NCBI GenBank assembly: GCA_002339165.1
Contig: DDJS01000129.1
Location: 1 to 14,511, forward strand
Reading direction: 5' to 3'
From: Cellvibrionales bacterium UBA2618
GTDB lineage: Bacteria > Pseudomonadota > Gammaproteobacteria > Pseudomonadales > Porticoccaceae
Length of the DNA stretch: 14,511 nucleotides
Below, one piece after another: positions 1-7,131 of the stretch; within the stretch, counting starts at the first letter, position 1, and each line of letters starts with the position of its first letter. A model generated the notes under the pieces. The model was not told the origin of the DNA. It worked only from the letters and a program-made list of their open reading frames with translations, and searched no databases. The position numbers and the translations under genes were made by a program.

Positions 1-120
1 AATAATGATTATTTGGTATAATATAAGGAGTCAATTTCTCACAAACTTCGGCAGGATGAAAAATAATTTTTATGTTAGACAATAGAATTTTAAACAGTTA
101 TTCATCATCTTCTTAGCCTA

Positions 121-417
121 AAAGTGTCGATTATTCCCAGTCGTTTAGGCTCGCCAAATCAGTACAAGAAATTCCGGTTAAACAGGTTGCAGGATATGTA
201 TGGCAATGACTTCCATCCCATAATGAAGATGGCGGAGAGTGCGGTGCGGCTGCATGAGCTAGCGGCGCAAACTTAATCTGTCAGCGATCTAAAATGTTCC
301 ATAAATGCCTGGCACAAGATCGCTCATTATACCGAGCCCAGACTGAAGTCTGTCGATTGGGGGATTGATGGCAACAATACTAGCGCGCCGACGGAGATTA
401 TCTTGAAGACGGTCTGA
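121..417 (+). pseudogene. Decayed phage terminase small-subunit-like gene (relic)
   Basis: One frame read from 121 to the TGA at 415-417 gives a coherent protein-like sequence interrupted by a single in-frame TAA at 274-276. The first part has a GSPNQYKKF-type segment like the basic GRPKG.PNK start of many phage small terminases, then LQDMYGNDFHPIMKMAE and AVRLHELAAQ. After the stop the same frame continues with DLKCSINAWHKIAHY, TEPRLKSVD and a short acidic tail. The pattern DxFHPxxxMAE followed by AWxKIAxYxEPxLK matches my memory of small terminase subunits from tailed phages; no search was run. There is no ATG or Shine-Dalgarno at the 5' end (an in-frame TAA lies at 91-93, and the first possible start is GTG 124). 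The frame is therefore broken at the start as well as at 274. No other phage gene is recognisable nearby, so this is probably an isolated prophage remnant. Confidence 0.5.
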
Positions 418-856
418 CAGGTATTCTGTGCCCTACGTTGGTCAACTCTTTTAATTAGTTTGCAATGTACTGTTAGCTAAAAAGCATCATTTTGAGTGCT
501 CCCAAACGGAATCAATCGTCCTGTCTTATCACCATAACAAATACATTTGGCGGTATTTATGACGATGTATATTATAATAATTTCTGTAAATCAGTAGTTT
601 AAATGTATTTTTCTAATCTGCCCCTGGGCTCCATTTAAGGCTCACAAAGAGCCTTGAAATCAGTCCCAATGATACCCGCTTCAGTCTCTGCTCGATCTAC
701 TACCAAATGAATGCGCGCCGATTGGCTAGCAGACAGTCGACGCAGACTATCTTTATGCCAACACATGCTAGATGGAGCACGCCGGACTACCTATTAACAG
801 TGCGCTCATCCCGAGCGCAACAACGGCCAGTGACACCCAATATCAATGCCTTTCCG
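418..856. other. AT-rich intergenic stretch with no recognisable gene
   Basis: All frames are short and closed by frequent stops, and base composition is visibly more AT-rich than in the genes downstream. Apart from the hairpin at 633-660 I see nothing interpretable. It lies between the terminase-like relic and the 3' end of the TetR gene and is probably decayed DNA of the same origin, which is inference. Confidence 0.5.
633..660. other. Strong hairpin, possible transcription terminator without T-tract
   Basis: AAGGCTC (637-643) pairs perfectly with GAGCCTT (649-655) around the loop ACAAA. ATTT (633-636) and AAAT (657-660) extend the stem to 11 bp with one bulged G. It lies about 200 bases beyond the TetR stop codon on the minus strand. 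Neither strand has a proper T-run after the stem, so a terminator role is only possible. Confidence 0.4.
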
Positions 857-1459
857 CTATGAAAAATCGAGGGTTTTTACAAACGCAACGAGCATTTTTT
901 CAAGGTTGTTTTTTACTTGAGATGAGGCCTTGTAGTAATCAGTCGTGCCCGCATCACCGATGCGCTGATTGATTTGAATAATGCTCAGTAGTCCGTGAAC
1001 GTAGGCGTGGGTAGATATGCTATTGAGCCGCGTGGCGTCATTATTACCTCGGTGTAAGCGTTTTATTCTCGTCTGCAACTCGCCAAAAGCGCGGTCAGAG
1101 GCAGCCAAAAAGTTGGGAAAATCGCCGCCTTTAAAAGGGTGATTAAACATCAGTTCGATAATGTAGGGGTGTTTCAAACCAAATTCAATGTAGGTCACGC
1201 CGCATTTTACCAGGTCGTCTGCAGGGTCATTTGTGTCCTCATTTGCATTCATCTCTTTGGAAAAATTGTCGAAGGCAAGCGCCCCAACTTCCGCTAAAAG
1301 ATGTTCTTTGGAGTCAAAGTGACGATAGGGTGCGGTTTGCGACACATTGGCAATTTTTGCAATCTCGCGAAGACTCAGGCGATCGAATCCATTGACTGCA
1401 ATCCAGTCGTAGGTAAAAGTGATTAGTTGCTGTTTTAAATTGCCATGATGATATTGCAT
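857..1459 (-). CDS. TetR/AcrR-family transcriptional repressor, likely regulator of the divergent RND pump
   Basis: A 200-residue TetR-family protein. From the ATG at 1459 it begins MQYHHGNLKQQL, the usual opening of this subgroup. The DNA-binding helix-turn-helix spans about residues 29-47 (LSLREIAKIANVSQTAPYRHF), with the recognition helix around VSQTAPYRHF. The C-terminal ligand/dimer half carries YIEFGLKHPYIIELMF, which resembles the WHG-type TetR C-terminal domain. The frame is also open to a GTG at 1489. I prefer the ATG because it starts exactly at the conserved YHHGNL, although neither start has a good Shine-Dalgarno. The gene is divergent from an RND adaptor-permease pair, the classical AcrR-AcrAB arrangement, so repression of that operon and of itself is the natural inference. 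The inducer cannot be read from sequence. Stop is TAG at 857-859. Confidence 0.88.
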   Translation of the reverse strand: MQYHHGNLKQQLITFTYDWIAVNGFDRLSLREIAKIANVSQTAPYRHFDSKEHLLAEVGALAFDNFSKEMNANEDTNDPADDLVKCGVTYIEFGLKHPYIIELMFNHPFKGGDFPNFLAASDRAFGELQTRIKRLHRGNNDATRLNSISTHAYVHGLLSIIQINQRIGDAGTTDYYKASSQVKNNLEKMLVAFVKTLDFS

Positions 1460-1548
1460 CGAATTACCCAGCGGCGGGTTGACTTGCACGCGTCAGTTTT
1501 TAAACCCCTAAACATCGCTTCACTCTACTACGATTCGCTTGCAGGCGT

Positions 1549-1568
1549 CGCTATAGCGGTGATATCAC
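1549..1568. promoter_or_regulatory. Two abutting perfect 10-bp palindromes in the tetR/RND intergenic region
   Basis: CGCTATAGCG (1549-1558) and GTGATATCAC (1559-1568) are each perfectly self-complementary and sit side by side with no spacer. They lie in the divergent intergenic region, about 90 bases upstream of the tetR ATG (about 60 upstream of the GTG) and 80 upstream of the RND-side -35. They could be operator half-sites or a binding site for another regulator near the tetR promoter, which I could not define. The palindromes are seen; the function is inference. Confidence 0.4.
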
Positions 1569-1649
1569 AAGCCGAAGGCCAGCCCACGTGCTATTGCTAA
1601 CTCGGTATTTTTTTATCAGACAAGGTATCAAAAGGTAAGCCCCTGTATG

Positions 1650-1678
1650 TTGACAGTGCTAACATTAACGGATAATGT
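1650..1678 (+). promoter_or_regulatory. Sigma-70 promoter of the RND operon with overlapping inverted-repeat operator
   Basis: TTGACA (1650-1655) is a perfect -35 hexamer, separated by exactly 17 bases from TAATGT (1673-1678), a four-of-six -10 match. The -10 hexamer is also the right arm of a perfect inverted repeat, ACATTA (1662-1667), five bases, TAATGT (1673-1678). A TetR-family dimer bound there would block RNA polymerase. This fits repression by the divergent TetR protein. The predicted transcript would start near 1685, about 30 bases before the adaptor ATG. Confidence 0.65.
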
Positions 1679-1717
1679 GCTCGGCGTAAAGACTACCCCA
1701 ACAAAGCCGCTGATCCT

Positions 1718-2698
1718 ATGAATAAAACCCTACTGATAGTGTTTGCCTGCTTGACGCTACCCGTTTCTGCCGAAAAATATGTCGATCTTCACCGCGTGAA
1801 CATCGTCGAAGAATATACCCTACAAAAAATGTTGCCAGGAAAAATAGTTCCGAAAAGGCAGTCTACCCTCGGTTTCGAGGCTGCCGGCAAAGTGAAAGGT
1901 ATACACGTCGATATTGGCGACAACGTCGCGAAGGGCGATTTATTGGCCGAATTAGAGGATCTAGAAGCTCGCGCGCTGTTTAACGAGGCAGCCGCCAATC
2001 TGTCGATGCGTAAAAAAATGTTTGCTCGAGCGCGATCATTGGACAACGAAAACGTGGTCTCGCAGCAACAACTGGAAAATACCGAATCGCAATTTCTCAT
2101 CGCTAAGGCGCAACATGCTCGGGCGTCAATTAAACTTCAGCAAACCAAAATTCGCGCACCCTACGACGGCATTATTCAGAGCCGCTTTCTAGACGAGGGC
2201 TCGATAGTCAACGCCGGCGCTGCGCTGGTAGAGATTATTGACAACGAATATGTGGAAGCGCGCATCGCCATCCCTCGATCACTGCTAGAGGTCATGCAGA
2301 TCGGTGAAAAATACCAATTCACAATCAACGCCAAAGGCTTTGAAGCCGATTTGGCGAGGTTAGCGCCAATGCCCGCCCGCGGGTCAAATCATCGCTTGGC
2401 AATCTTTGAATTTTCGACGTTTTTCAACCCCGGTGCGACCGCACGATTGACGTTGGCGGTGACGGAATCAAAGCGTGGTGCCTGGGTTCCCCTAAATTCT
2501 ATATCTCAGGCTGAACAGGGCCTGTGGACGGTCTATACGCTGTCGTCAGACAATCGCGCGCAGAAAGACTTTGTCGAATTAATCCATATCGAAGACGACC
2601 GGGCGTTCGTTTCTGGCACCTTAAAAAACGGTGATCGGGTGATCGTCGGTGGTGCGTCGAAAGTCGCAGATGGTCAAGCGGTAAGAGATAGTCAATGA
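1718..2698 (+). CDS. RND efflux periplasmic adaptor (membrane fusion protein, HlyD family)
   Basis: The periplasmic adaptor subunit of a tripartite RND pump, linking the inner-membrane permease to an outer-membrane channel. It has a 326-residue product, short for the family (commonly 370-400). An N-terminal signal peptide, hydrophobic from about residue 4, is probably cleaved after VSA-18. There is no lipobox cysteine, so it is probably soluble rather than a lipoprotein. The first lipoyl half is at about residues 52-82 (GKVKGIHVDIGDNVAKGDLL). A short alpha-helical hairpin spans about 83-140 and the second lipoyl half about 143-174 (KIRAPYDGIIQ, then EGSIVNAGAAL). Beta-barrel and membrane-proximal domains follow. 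The small size comes from a short hairpin and compact C-terminus, not an obvious truncation. No clear Shine-Dalgarno precedes the ATG. The stop TGA overlaps the permease ATG (ATGA), indicating translational coupling. Substrate is unknown. Confidence 0.9.
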   Translation: MNKTLLIVFACLTLPVSAEKYVDLHRVNIVEEYTLQKMLPGKIVPKRQSTLGFEAAGKVKGIHVDIGDNVAKGDLLAELEDLEARALFNEAAANLSMRKKMFARARSLDNENVVSQQQLENTESQFLIAKAQHARASIKLQQTKIRAPYDGIIQSRFLDEGSIVNAGAALVEIIDNEYVEARIAIPRSLLEVMQIGEKYQFTINAKGFEADLARLAPMPARGSNHRLAIFEFSTFFNPGATARLTLAVTESKRGAWVPLNSISQAEQGLWTVYTLSSDNRAQKDFVELIHIEDDRAFVSGTLKNGDRVIVGGASKVADGQAVRDSQ

Positions 2699-5600
2699 AA
2701 AAAATTGTCGACCTCTACCTCGATAGGCCGCGAATTTTTGTTCTCGCCATGGCATTTATCATCATCGGGGGCGTGCTCTCATACGATGCCCTACCCCGCC
2801 AAGAAAATCCCCAGTTAGCCGAACGCTGGGGCACAGTGACGGCAGTCTTGCCGGGAGCAGCCCCCGAGCGTGTAGAAACGCAAATCGCTGATGTGATCGA
2901 AACTCAGCTGCGTGAAATCGATGAAATAAAAACCTTAGAATCCACCTCACAACCGGGCTTTAGCCGCATCGGCATTGAGTTTAAGGCCCTCGTTAACCGC
3001 AACCAAACCGATGACGTATGGGCAAAGATTGAAAATAAGTTAAAAGAAAGCGTCGAATTATTGCCCCAGGGCACAACCCTGCGCCTCACCCACAGCGGCC
3101 CGCCAACTACCGTGCTATTTGCATTGCAGTGGTTGGGCGAGGGTGAACCACAGATGATCATCTTGTCGCGGCTGGCGCATCAGTTGAAACGACAGTTAGC
3201 CAACATCGTCAATTCCGAGCAAGCACTGGTCTATGGCGATACCAGAGAAGAAGTGTATGTTGGCGCCGATTTGGATTTATTGACCAGCGCTGGTATGAAC
3301 ATTGAATCTCTGGCCGTCGCCATCGGGGAATACGATAGCCGCCAGCCGATCGGCAATATTGTTGATCGAGGCACCGAATTCCGGGTCGTAGCCAAAGACA
3401 ATATCTCGCTGATCAACGATCTAAAGAAACTGCCATTAAAGAGCAGCGTGGACTACCAGATCACAAAACTCGAAGACGTGGCTAGCGTGGAAAAACTGCC
3501 CGTTGATCCCCCTATCGAACGGGTCAGTTTTAATGGCAAGCCGGCGGTGTTTGTCGACGTTCGAGGAAAATTTTCGCAAAGGACAGACCTGTACTCTGAA
3601 TCTGTGCGCAAAGTTGCCGCGTCATTCAAGAAAAATCTGCCAGAGGAAATTGCCCTCGAGATCATTTTCGACGAAGCCGACTTTGTCAAAGAGAAATTCG
3701 ATAGCTTGATGCAGAGCATTGTTTCGGCCACGTTGATCGTGTTGGTTTTGAGCTATTTTTTGCTCGGACCGAAATCTGCGTTGATTGTTAGCGCGGTAGT
3801 TCCACTGACTATTTTGTTGGTACTGGTTGGTTGCACTCTCCTTCAGGTTCCGCTGCATCAAACCGCGGTGACGGGCATCATTCTATCGCTTGGCCTGTTG
3901 ATCGATAATTCAATCATCGTGGTCGAGGATTATAAGCATCGCAAATCCTTAAACCTGATCAACAGAGAGGCGATCTACGCGTCGATCAGGCACCTTTCAA
4001 TGCCCCTGTTGGCCGCCACGGTGACCACCGGTCTGGCCTTTATGCCGATGGCCGCCGGCAAAGGCGCAAGTCCGGAATTCGTCGGCGATATGGCGATCAC
4101 CATCATATTGGCGGTCAGTTCATCGCTGTTTCTGGCGCTGACCGTGGTGCCCGTGCTGTTAAAATCCATCGAAAACGCCAACTTTTTCAATCTTAACGAC
4201 TCTAAAAATTCTGGCTTCAGCCATCTTGGTATGACAACTCGATATAGAGCATTGTTACATTGGGGGTTTTTAAAACCGTGGCGCGCACTGCTGATATCAC
4301 TGACGCTGCCGATCCTGGGGTTTATTTCCTTTAACTTTTTAGACACAGATTTTTTCCCCAACGACGGGAAAAATATGTTCAAAGTCGAGGTCGCACTCGA
4401 CGCCAATGCCTCCATCAATGCCACCAACGAAAGATTCGTCAGTATTCGAGATCAGGTGTTGCTGGAGGGCTATATCGAAAGTGATATGTGGTGGGTCGGT
4501 AGGCGCATACCGCGACTGCTGTACAACGTGGTCGGGGGGCCTTCGGGCGAGGGCTTTGATAATCTGGCCACCGGGGTATTTTTTACCTCGTCTTATGCTG
4601 AAATGAATGCGCGTTTGGAGGGCTTAGCAAAGCGTCTGGAAAAGGACCATGCCGACGTCAGGGTAAGGGTCAGCAAGTTTAAGATTGGTCCGCCGGTTGA
4701 ATTTCCGGTGCAGGTTGCGATATTTGGCGACGACAATCAAGTACTGCATACGCTCGGCGAACGACTGAAATCTATTTTGGCGAAATCGCCGCAGGTGAGC
4801 GACGTGTTAGCCGACCAATCGGCCAGTATCACTGGGTTAGAGATTAACTTAGACGAAGTTAATCTGGCGTTTGCATCGGTCTCGTCGAAACAAGTTCTCA
4901 ACGAGATTGCAGCATCCACGCGGGGCCTCTACGTCGGCAGCCTAATGGATGGTAACAAAGAAATTCCTATTCGCATCAAAAATGACAACCTCGAATCCGA
5001 AGACCTCAATCAAACCGCATACCTCGCCATCTCTACTCAACGCGGGGCGGACTTTGTCGAGAGTTTTTCCGAAGTCACCTACCGCGGCGAAATCAACCAG
5101 ATCAATAGGTATCAAGGTTCCAGAGTCAACGCGGTAAAAGCCGCGGTCTATCCGGGTAAGCTGGCATCGACGGTGTTACAGGATGTGGCGGTGGAGCTCG
5201 ATGCCTTTGAACAATCATTACCCACCGGCTACAGCCTCGCGCAATTTGGCGAAGCAGAGGAGAGAAGCGAATCGTTCGGGCAACTGTTCAGCACATTTTT
5301 TCTATTTTTAGGCTTGATCATAATCACATTGATCATGATTTTAAATAGCTTTCGTCAAGCCGCTATTATTTTGTTGGTGGGCGTTTTGTGCATTGGCCTG
5401 GGCTTTTTGGGTATGTTTGTGGGCATGCAAAATTTTGGTTTTATCGGACTCGTGGGGATCGTTGGACTGGCGGGTCTGGCCATCAATGACTCCATCGTAG
5501 TGCTCTCGCACCTTAACGAAGATGCACAATTCGATCAGATTTCGAAAACCCAATTGGTCGACACCACAATCAGATCAACGCGCCATATTCTGACCACCTC

Positions 5601-5754
5601 GCTGACAACCATGGGCGGATTATTCCCACTGTTGTTCGACAAATTTTTTGCCACGCTGGCCTGGGCAATGTGTTTTGGTGTTATGGGTTCGGCGCTACTG
5701 GCTTTGCTATTGATTCCTTCGATGTTTTGCCTATTAGGTAAAGTGCGCAATTAA
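2695..5754 (+). CDS. RND-superfamily efflux permease (AcrB/HAE-1-like)
   Basis: The inner-membrane proton-driven exporter of the pump, 1019 residues against about 1030-1050 for AcrB-type transporters. TM1 is at about residues 13-30, followed by a large periplasmic porter loop beginning RQENPQLAERWGTVTAVLPG. The first TM bundle is at about 335-490, a second periplasmic loop follows from about 560, and the last TM bundle is at about 865-1015. The TM4 signature is LGLLIDNSIIVVED: D404 matches AcrB Asp407, but N405 stands where AcrB has Asp408. The TM10 signature is GLAGLAINDSIVVL: N931 stands where AcrB has Lys940, followed by D932. To my knowledge this DN/ND pairing occurs in a large clade of less-studied RND pumps, so it is a subfamily trait rather than decay. 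The gene is translated from an ATG overlapping the adaptor stop. No outer-membrane factor gene is in the window, so a TolC-like channel would have to come from elsewhere. Confidence 0.93.
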   Translation: MKKIVDLYLDRPRIFVLAMAFIIIGGVLSYDALPRQENPQLAERWGTVTAVLPGAAPERVETQIADVIETQLREIDEIKTLESTSQPGFSRIGIEFKALVNRNQTDDVWAKIENKLKESVELLPQGTTLRLTHSGPPTTVLFALQWLGEGEPQMIILSRLAHQLKRQLANIVNSEQALVYGDTREEVYVGADLDLLTSAGMNIESLAVAIGEYDSRQPIGNIVDRGTEFRVVAKDNISLINDLKKLPLKSSVDYQITKLEDVASVEKLPVDPPIERVSFNGKPAVFVDVRGKFSQRTDLYSESVRKVAASFKKNLPEEIALEIIFDEADFVKEKFDSLMQSIVSATLIVLVLSYFLLGPKSALIVSAVVPLTILLVLVGCTLLQVPLHQTAVTGIILSLGLLIDNSIIVVEDYKHRKSLNLINREAIYASIRHLSMPLLAATVTTGLAFMPMAAGKGASPEFVGDMAITIILAVSSSLFLALTVVPVLLKSIENANFFNLNDSKNSGFSHLGMTTRYRALLHWGFLKPWRALLISLTLPILGFISFNFLDTDFFPNDGKNMFKVEVALDANASINATNERFVSIRDQVLLEGYIESDMWWVGRRIPRLLYNVVGGPSGEGFDNLATGVFFTSSYAEMNARLEGLAKRLEKDHADVRVRVSKFKIGPPVEFPVQVAIFGDDNQVLHTLGERLKSILAKSPQVSDVLADQSASITGLEINLDEVNLAFASVSSKQVLNEIAASTRGLYVGSLMDGNKEIPIRIKNDNLESEDLNQTAYLAISTQRGADFVESFSEVTYRGEINQINRYQGSRVNAVKAAVYPGKLASTVLQDVAVELDAFEQSLPTGYSLAQFGEAEERSESFGQLFSTFFLFLGLIIITLIMILNSFRQAAIILLVGVLCIGLGFLGMFVGMQNFGFIGLVGIVGLAGLAINDSIVVLSHLNEDAQFDQISKTQLVDTTIRSTRHILTTSLTTMGGLFPLLFDKFFATLAWAMCFGVMGSALLALLLIPSMFCLLGKVRN

Positions 5755-5826
5755 GCCGCCTATGGATGGCAATGCCAAACCAACGGGACATTCGCGTCGA
5801 GACGTCGATAGGGTAGCTCATGTAAT

Positions 5827-5878
5827 CGGGCGCTTGAACTACTAGCGCACCACCCCGACCGATGGTCGCGTGCGCCCG
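5827..5878. other. Strongly structured 3' region of the RND operon with competing stems
   Basis: CGGGCGC (5827-5833) is perfectly complementary to GCGCCCG (5872-5878). Inside, CGACC (5856-5860) and GGTCG (5864-5868) form a tight stem around the triloop GAT. GCGCAC (5845-5850) can pair with GTGCGC (5870-5875), and GCGCT (5830-5834) with AGCGC (5844-5848). Several of these pairings are mutually exclusive. No T-tract follows, so this is not a textbook intrinsic terminator. It may end or stabilise the permease mRNA. Confidence 0.35.
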
Positions 5879-5916
5879 TTACTGCGATTTGTATGCGGTT
5901 ATCAGTGGCACAATTT

Positions 5917-5945
5917 TTGGCCTCGAATACAGAAACCTGTATAGT
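5917..5945 (+). promoter_or_regulatory. Candidate promoter of the alpha/beta hydrolase gene
   Basis: TTGGCC (5917-5922), 17 bases, TATAGT (5940-5945). The -10 is a good five-of-six match and the -35 keeps TTG. A start near 5952 would leave a very short leader, then GGAG at 5954-5957 and the ATG at 5965. This also argues against initiation at the in-frame ATG at 5893, which would lie upstream of the transcript. Confidence 0.4.
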
Positions 5946-5964
5946 CTCGCGCTGGAGAAAAATT

Positions 5965-6843
5965 ATGTTGTTTAAAGTTCCATCAGGATTGCAAATTGCC
6001 GCCAGTTGCTGGGGATCCGAGCGCGACCCGCTGGTAGTGCTCATGCATGGAGGGGGTCAGACCCGATACGCCTGGGGCTCGACGGGCGAAACACTCGCCG
6101 CGCGCGGATTTCATGTGATCGCCATCGACCTGCGCGGTCACGGCGACAGCGACTGGCATCCCGACGGCGAATACGGCGTCAAAAACTACCTCAAAGATCT
6201 TATCGCCGTTCTCGAACAGGTCGACAAACCTGCGGCCTTGGTTGGCGCTTCACTGGGCGGCTTGGTGGCCATGTCCATGGCCGGCCAGAACAATTTAAAA
6301 AAACTCTGCTGGTCATTGGTGATGGTCGATATTGGTATTCATCCGAATCTAGAGGGCTCAGCGGAGATCATCGCTTTTATGCACTCCGGTAGCGAGGGGT
6401 TTGCCAGCGTTGCCGAAGCTGCCGACGCGGTGACCGATTATTTGCCGCACAGAAAAAGGCCGCGTGACCATCGTGGACTGGAGAAAAATCTCCGACTCAA
6501 AGAGGATGGCAGATACTATTGGCATTGGGATCCGCAATTTTTACAGGCCCGTCCGATGGAGTTGACCGATGCCTATCGCCAACAGCAGAGCGCACTGGCA
6601 GAGAATATCACCATACCCACGCTACTGATCAAGGGCGCCATGAGCAATGTCGTCACCGACATCGAAACCGAAGATTTTCTGCAAACTATAAGGCATGCAG
6701 AATTCGTTGAAATTAAAGATGCCGCGCACATGGTGGCGGGCGACAGAAATGATATTTTTGCCTCTTCGGCGATCGATTTTCTGCACCGCAATCGACCTGG
6801 TGACGGGCAGTTGCGTCTGTCGACAGCCGATACCGCAACCTAG
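5965..6843 (+). CDS. Alpha/beta-hydrolase fold protein
   Basis: A 292-residue single-domain alpha/beta hydrolase, presumably cytoplasmic since no signal peptide is present. I chose ATG 5965 because GGAG sits seven bases upstream and residues MLFKVPSGLQIAAS begin the fold normally. The frame is open to ATG 5893, but those 24 extra residues look unlike the family. The oxyanion region is HGGGQTRYAWG. The nucleophile elbow is VGASLGGLVAM with S96. The general base is probably H255 in DAAHMVAGDRND. The stretch LLIKGAMSNVVTDIETEDF corresponds to the LLVRGxxSDVVS segment where relatives usually carry the catalytic Asp. Here that position is N228, and the nearest Asp is D232. It may be an esterase, epoxide hydrolase or dehalogenase relative; the substrate cannot be inferred. 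It is apparently transcribed alone. Confidence 0.88.
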   Translation: MLFKVPSGLQIAASCWGSERDPLVVLMHGGGQTRYAWGSTGETLAARGFHVIAIDLRGHGDSDWHPDGEYGVKNYLKDLIAVLEQVDKPAALVGASLGGLVAMSMAGQNNLKKLCWSLVMVDIGIHPNLEGSAEIIAFMHSGSEGFASVAEAADAVTDYLPHRKRPRDHRGLEKNLRLKEDGRYYWHWDPQFLQARPMELTDAYRQQQSALAENITIPTLLIKGAMSNVVTDIETEDFLQTIRHAEFVEIKDAAHMVAGDRNDIFASSAIDFLHRNRPGDGQLRLSTADTAT

Positions 6844-7052
6844 ACATCTAAGCTAGCCCAGCTAAAACGCGACGCCTATGCCGAACGGGGTTATTTTCAA
6901 AGCTAACAGTTGAAATAAGTACCTAGATAAATCGGAAGATAGATACATAGGGCGCTAACCACAACCGCCACCGCCTGCACGAGTCAGTCACCGCAGCTAC
7001 TAGTCGCAGAAATTCACTTGCATGGATTGTAATGCACTGGCCGTGACACGTC

Positions 7053-7081
7053 TTATGCCGGCGATAAAAGCGCGCTACAAT
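7053..7081 (+). promoter_or_regulatory. Weak candidate promoter for the GT41/TPR gene
   Basis: TACAAT (7076-7081) is a good -10, with TTATGC (7053-7058) 17 bases upstream as a poor -35. It lies about 50 bases before the ATG at 7132. The ATG has no visible Shine-Dalgarno, and an in-frame TAA at 7114-7116 leaves no earlier start. The remainder of 6844-7131 shows only small imperfect inverted repeats, such as TGCAT/ATGCA at 7019-7036. Confidence 0.25.
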
Positions 7082-7131
7082 TCATATTAGAGTTAAGATA
7101 AAACGAACAGGTTTAACCGAGCACCCAATCC

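Noticed and set aside
418..480. Possible Walker A remnant of a large terminase after the small-subunit relic
   Set aside because: One frame reads vaguely like CA-RW-STLLIS, but it lacks the glycines and lysine of the motif and there is no room for the N-terminus; too weak to claim.
772..972. A 66-codon plus-strand frame
   Set aside because: It overlaps the 3' end of tetR on the opposite strand, has no Shine-Dalgarno and shows no family resemblance.
5893..5964. N-terminal extension of the hydrolase from ATG 5893
   Set aside because: The region contains the likely promoter and the extension does not resemble the fold; ATG 5965 has GGAG at proper spacing.
5760..6044. Minus-strand frame of 94 codons opposite the hydrolase start
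   Set aside because: Antisense shadow with no motif; the plus strand has a well-supported hydrolase with its own promoter and ribosome-binding site.
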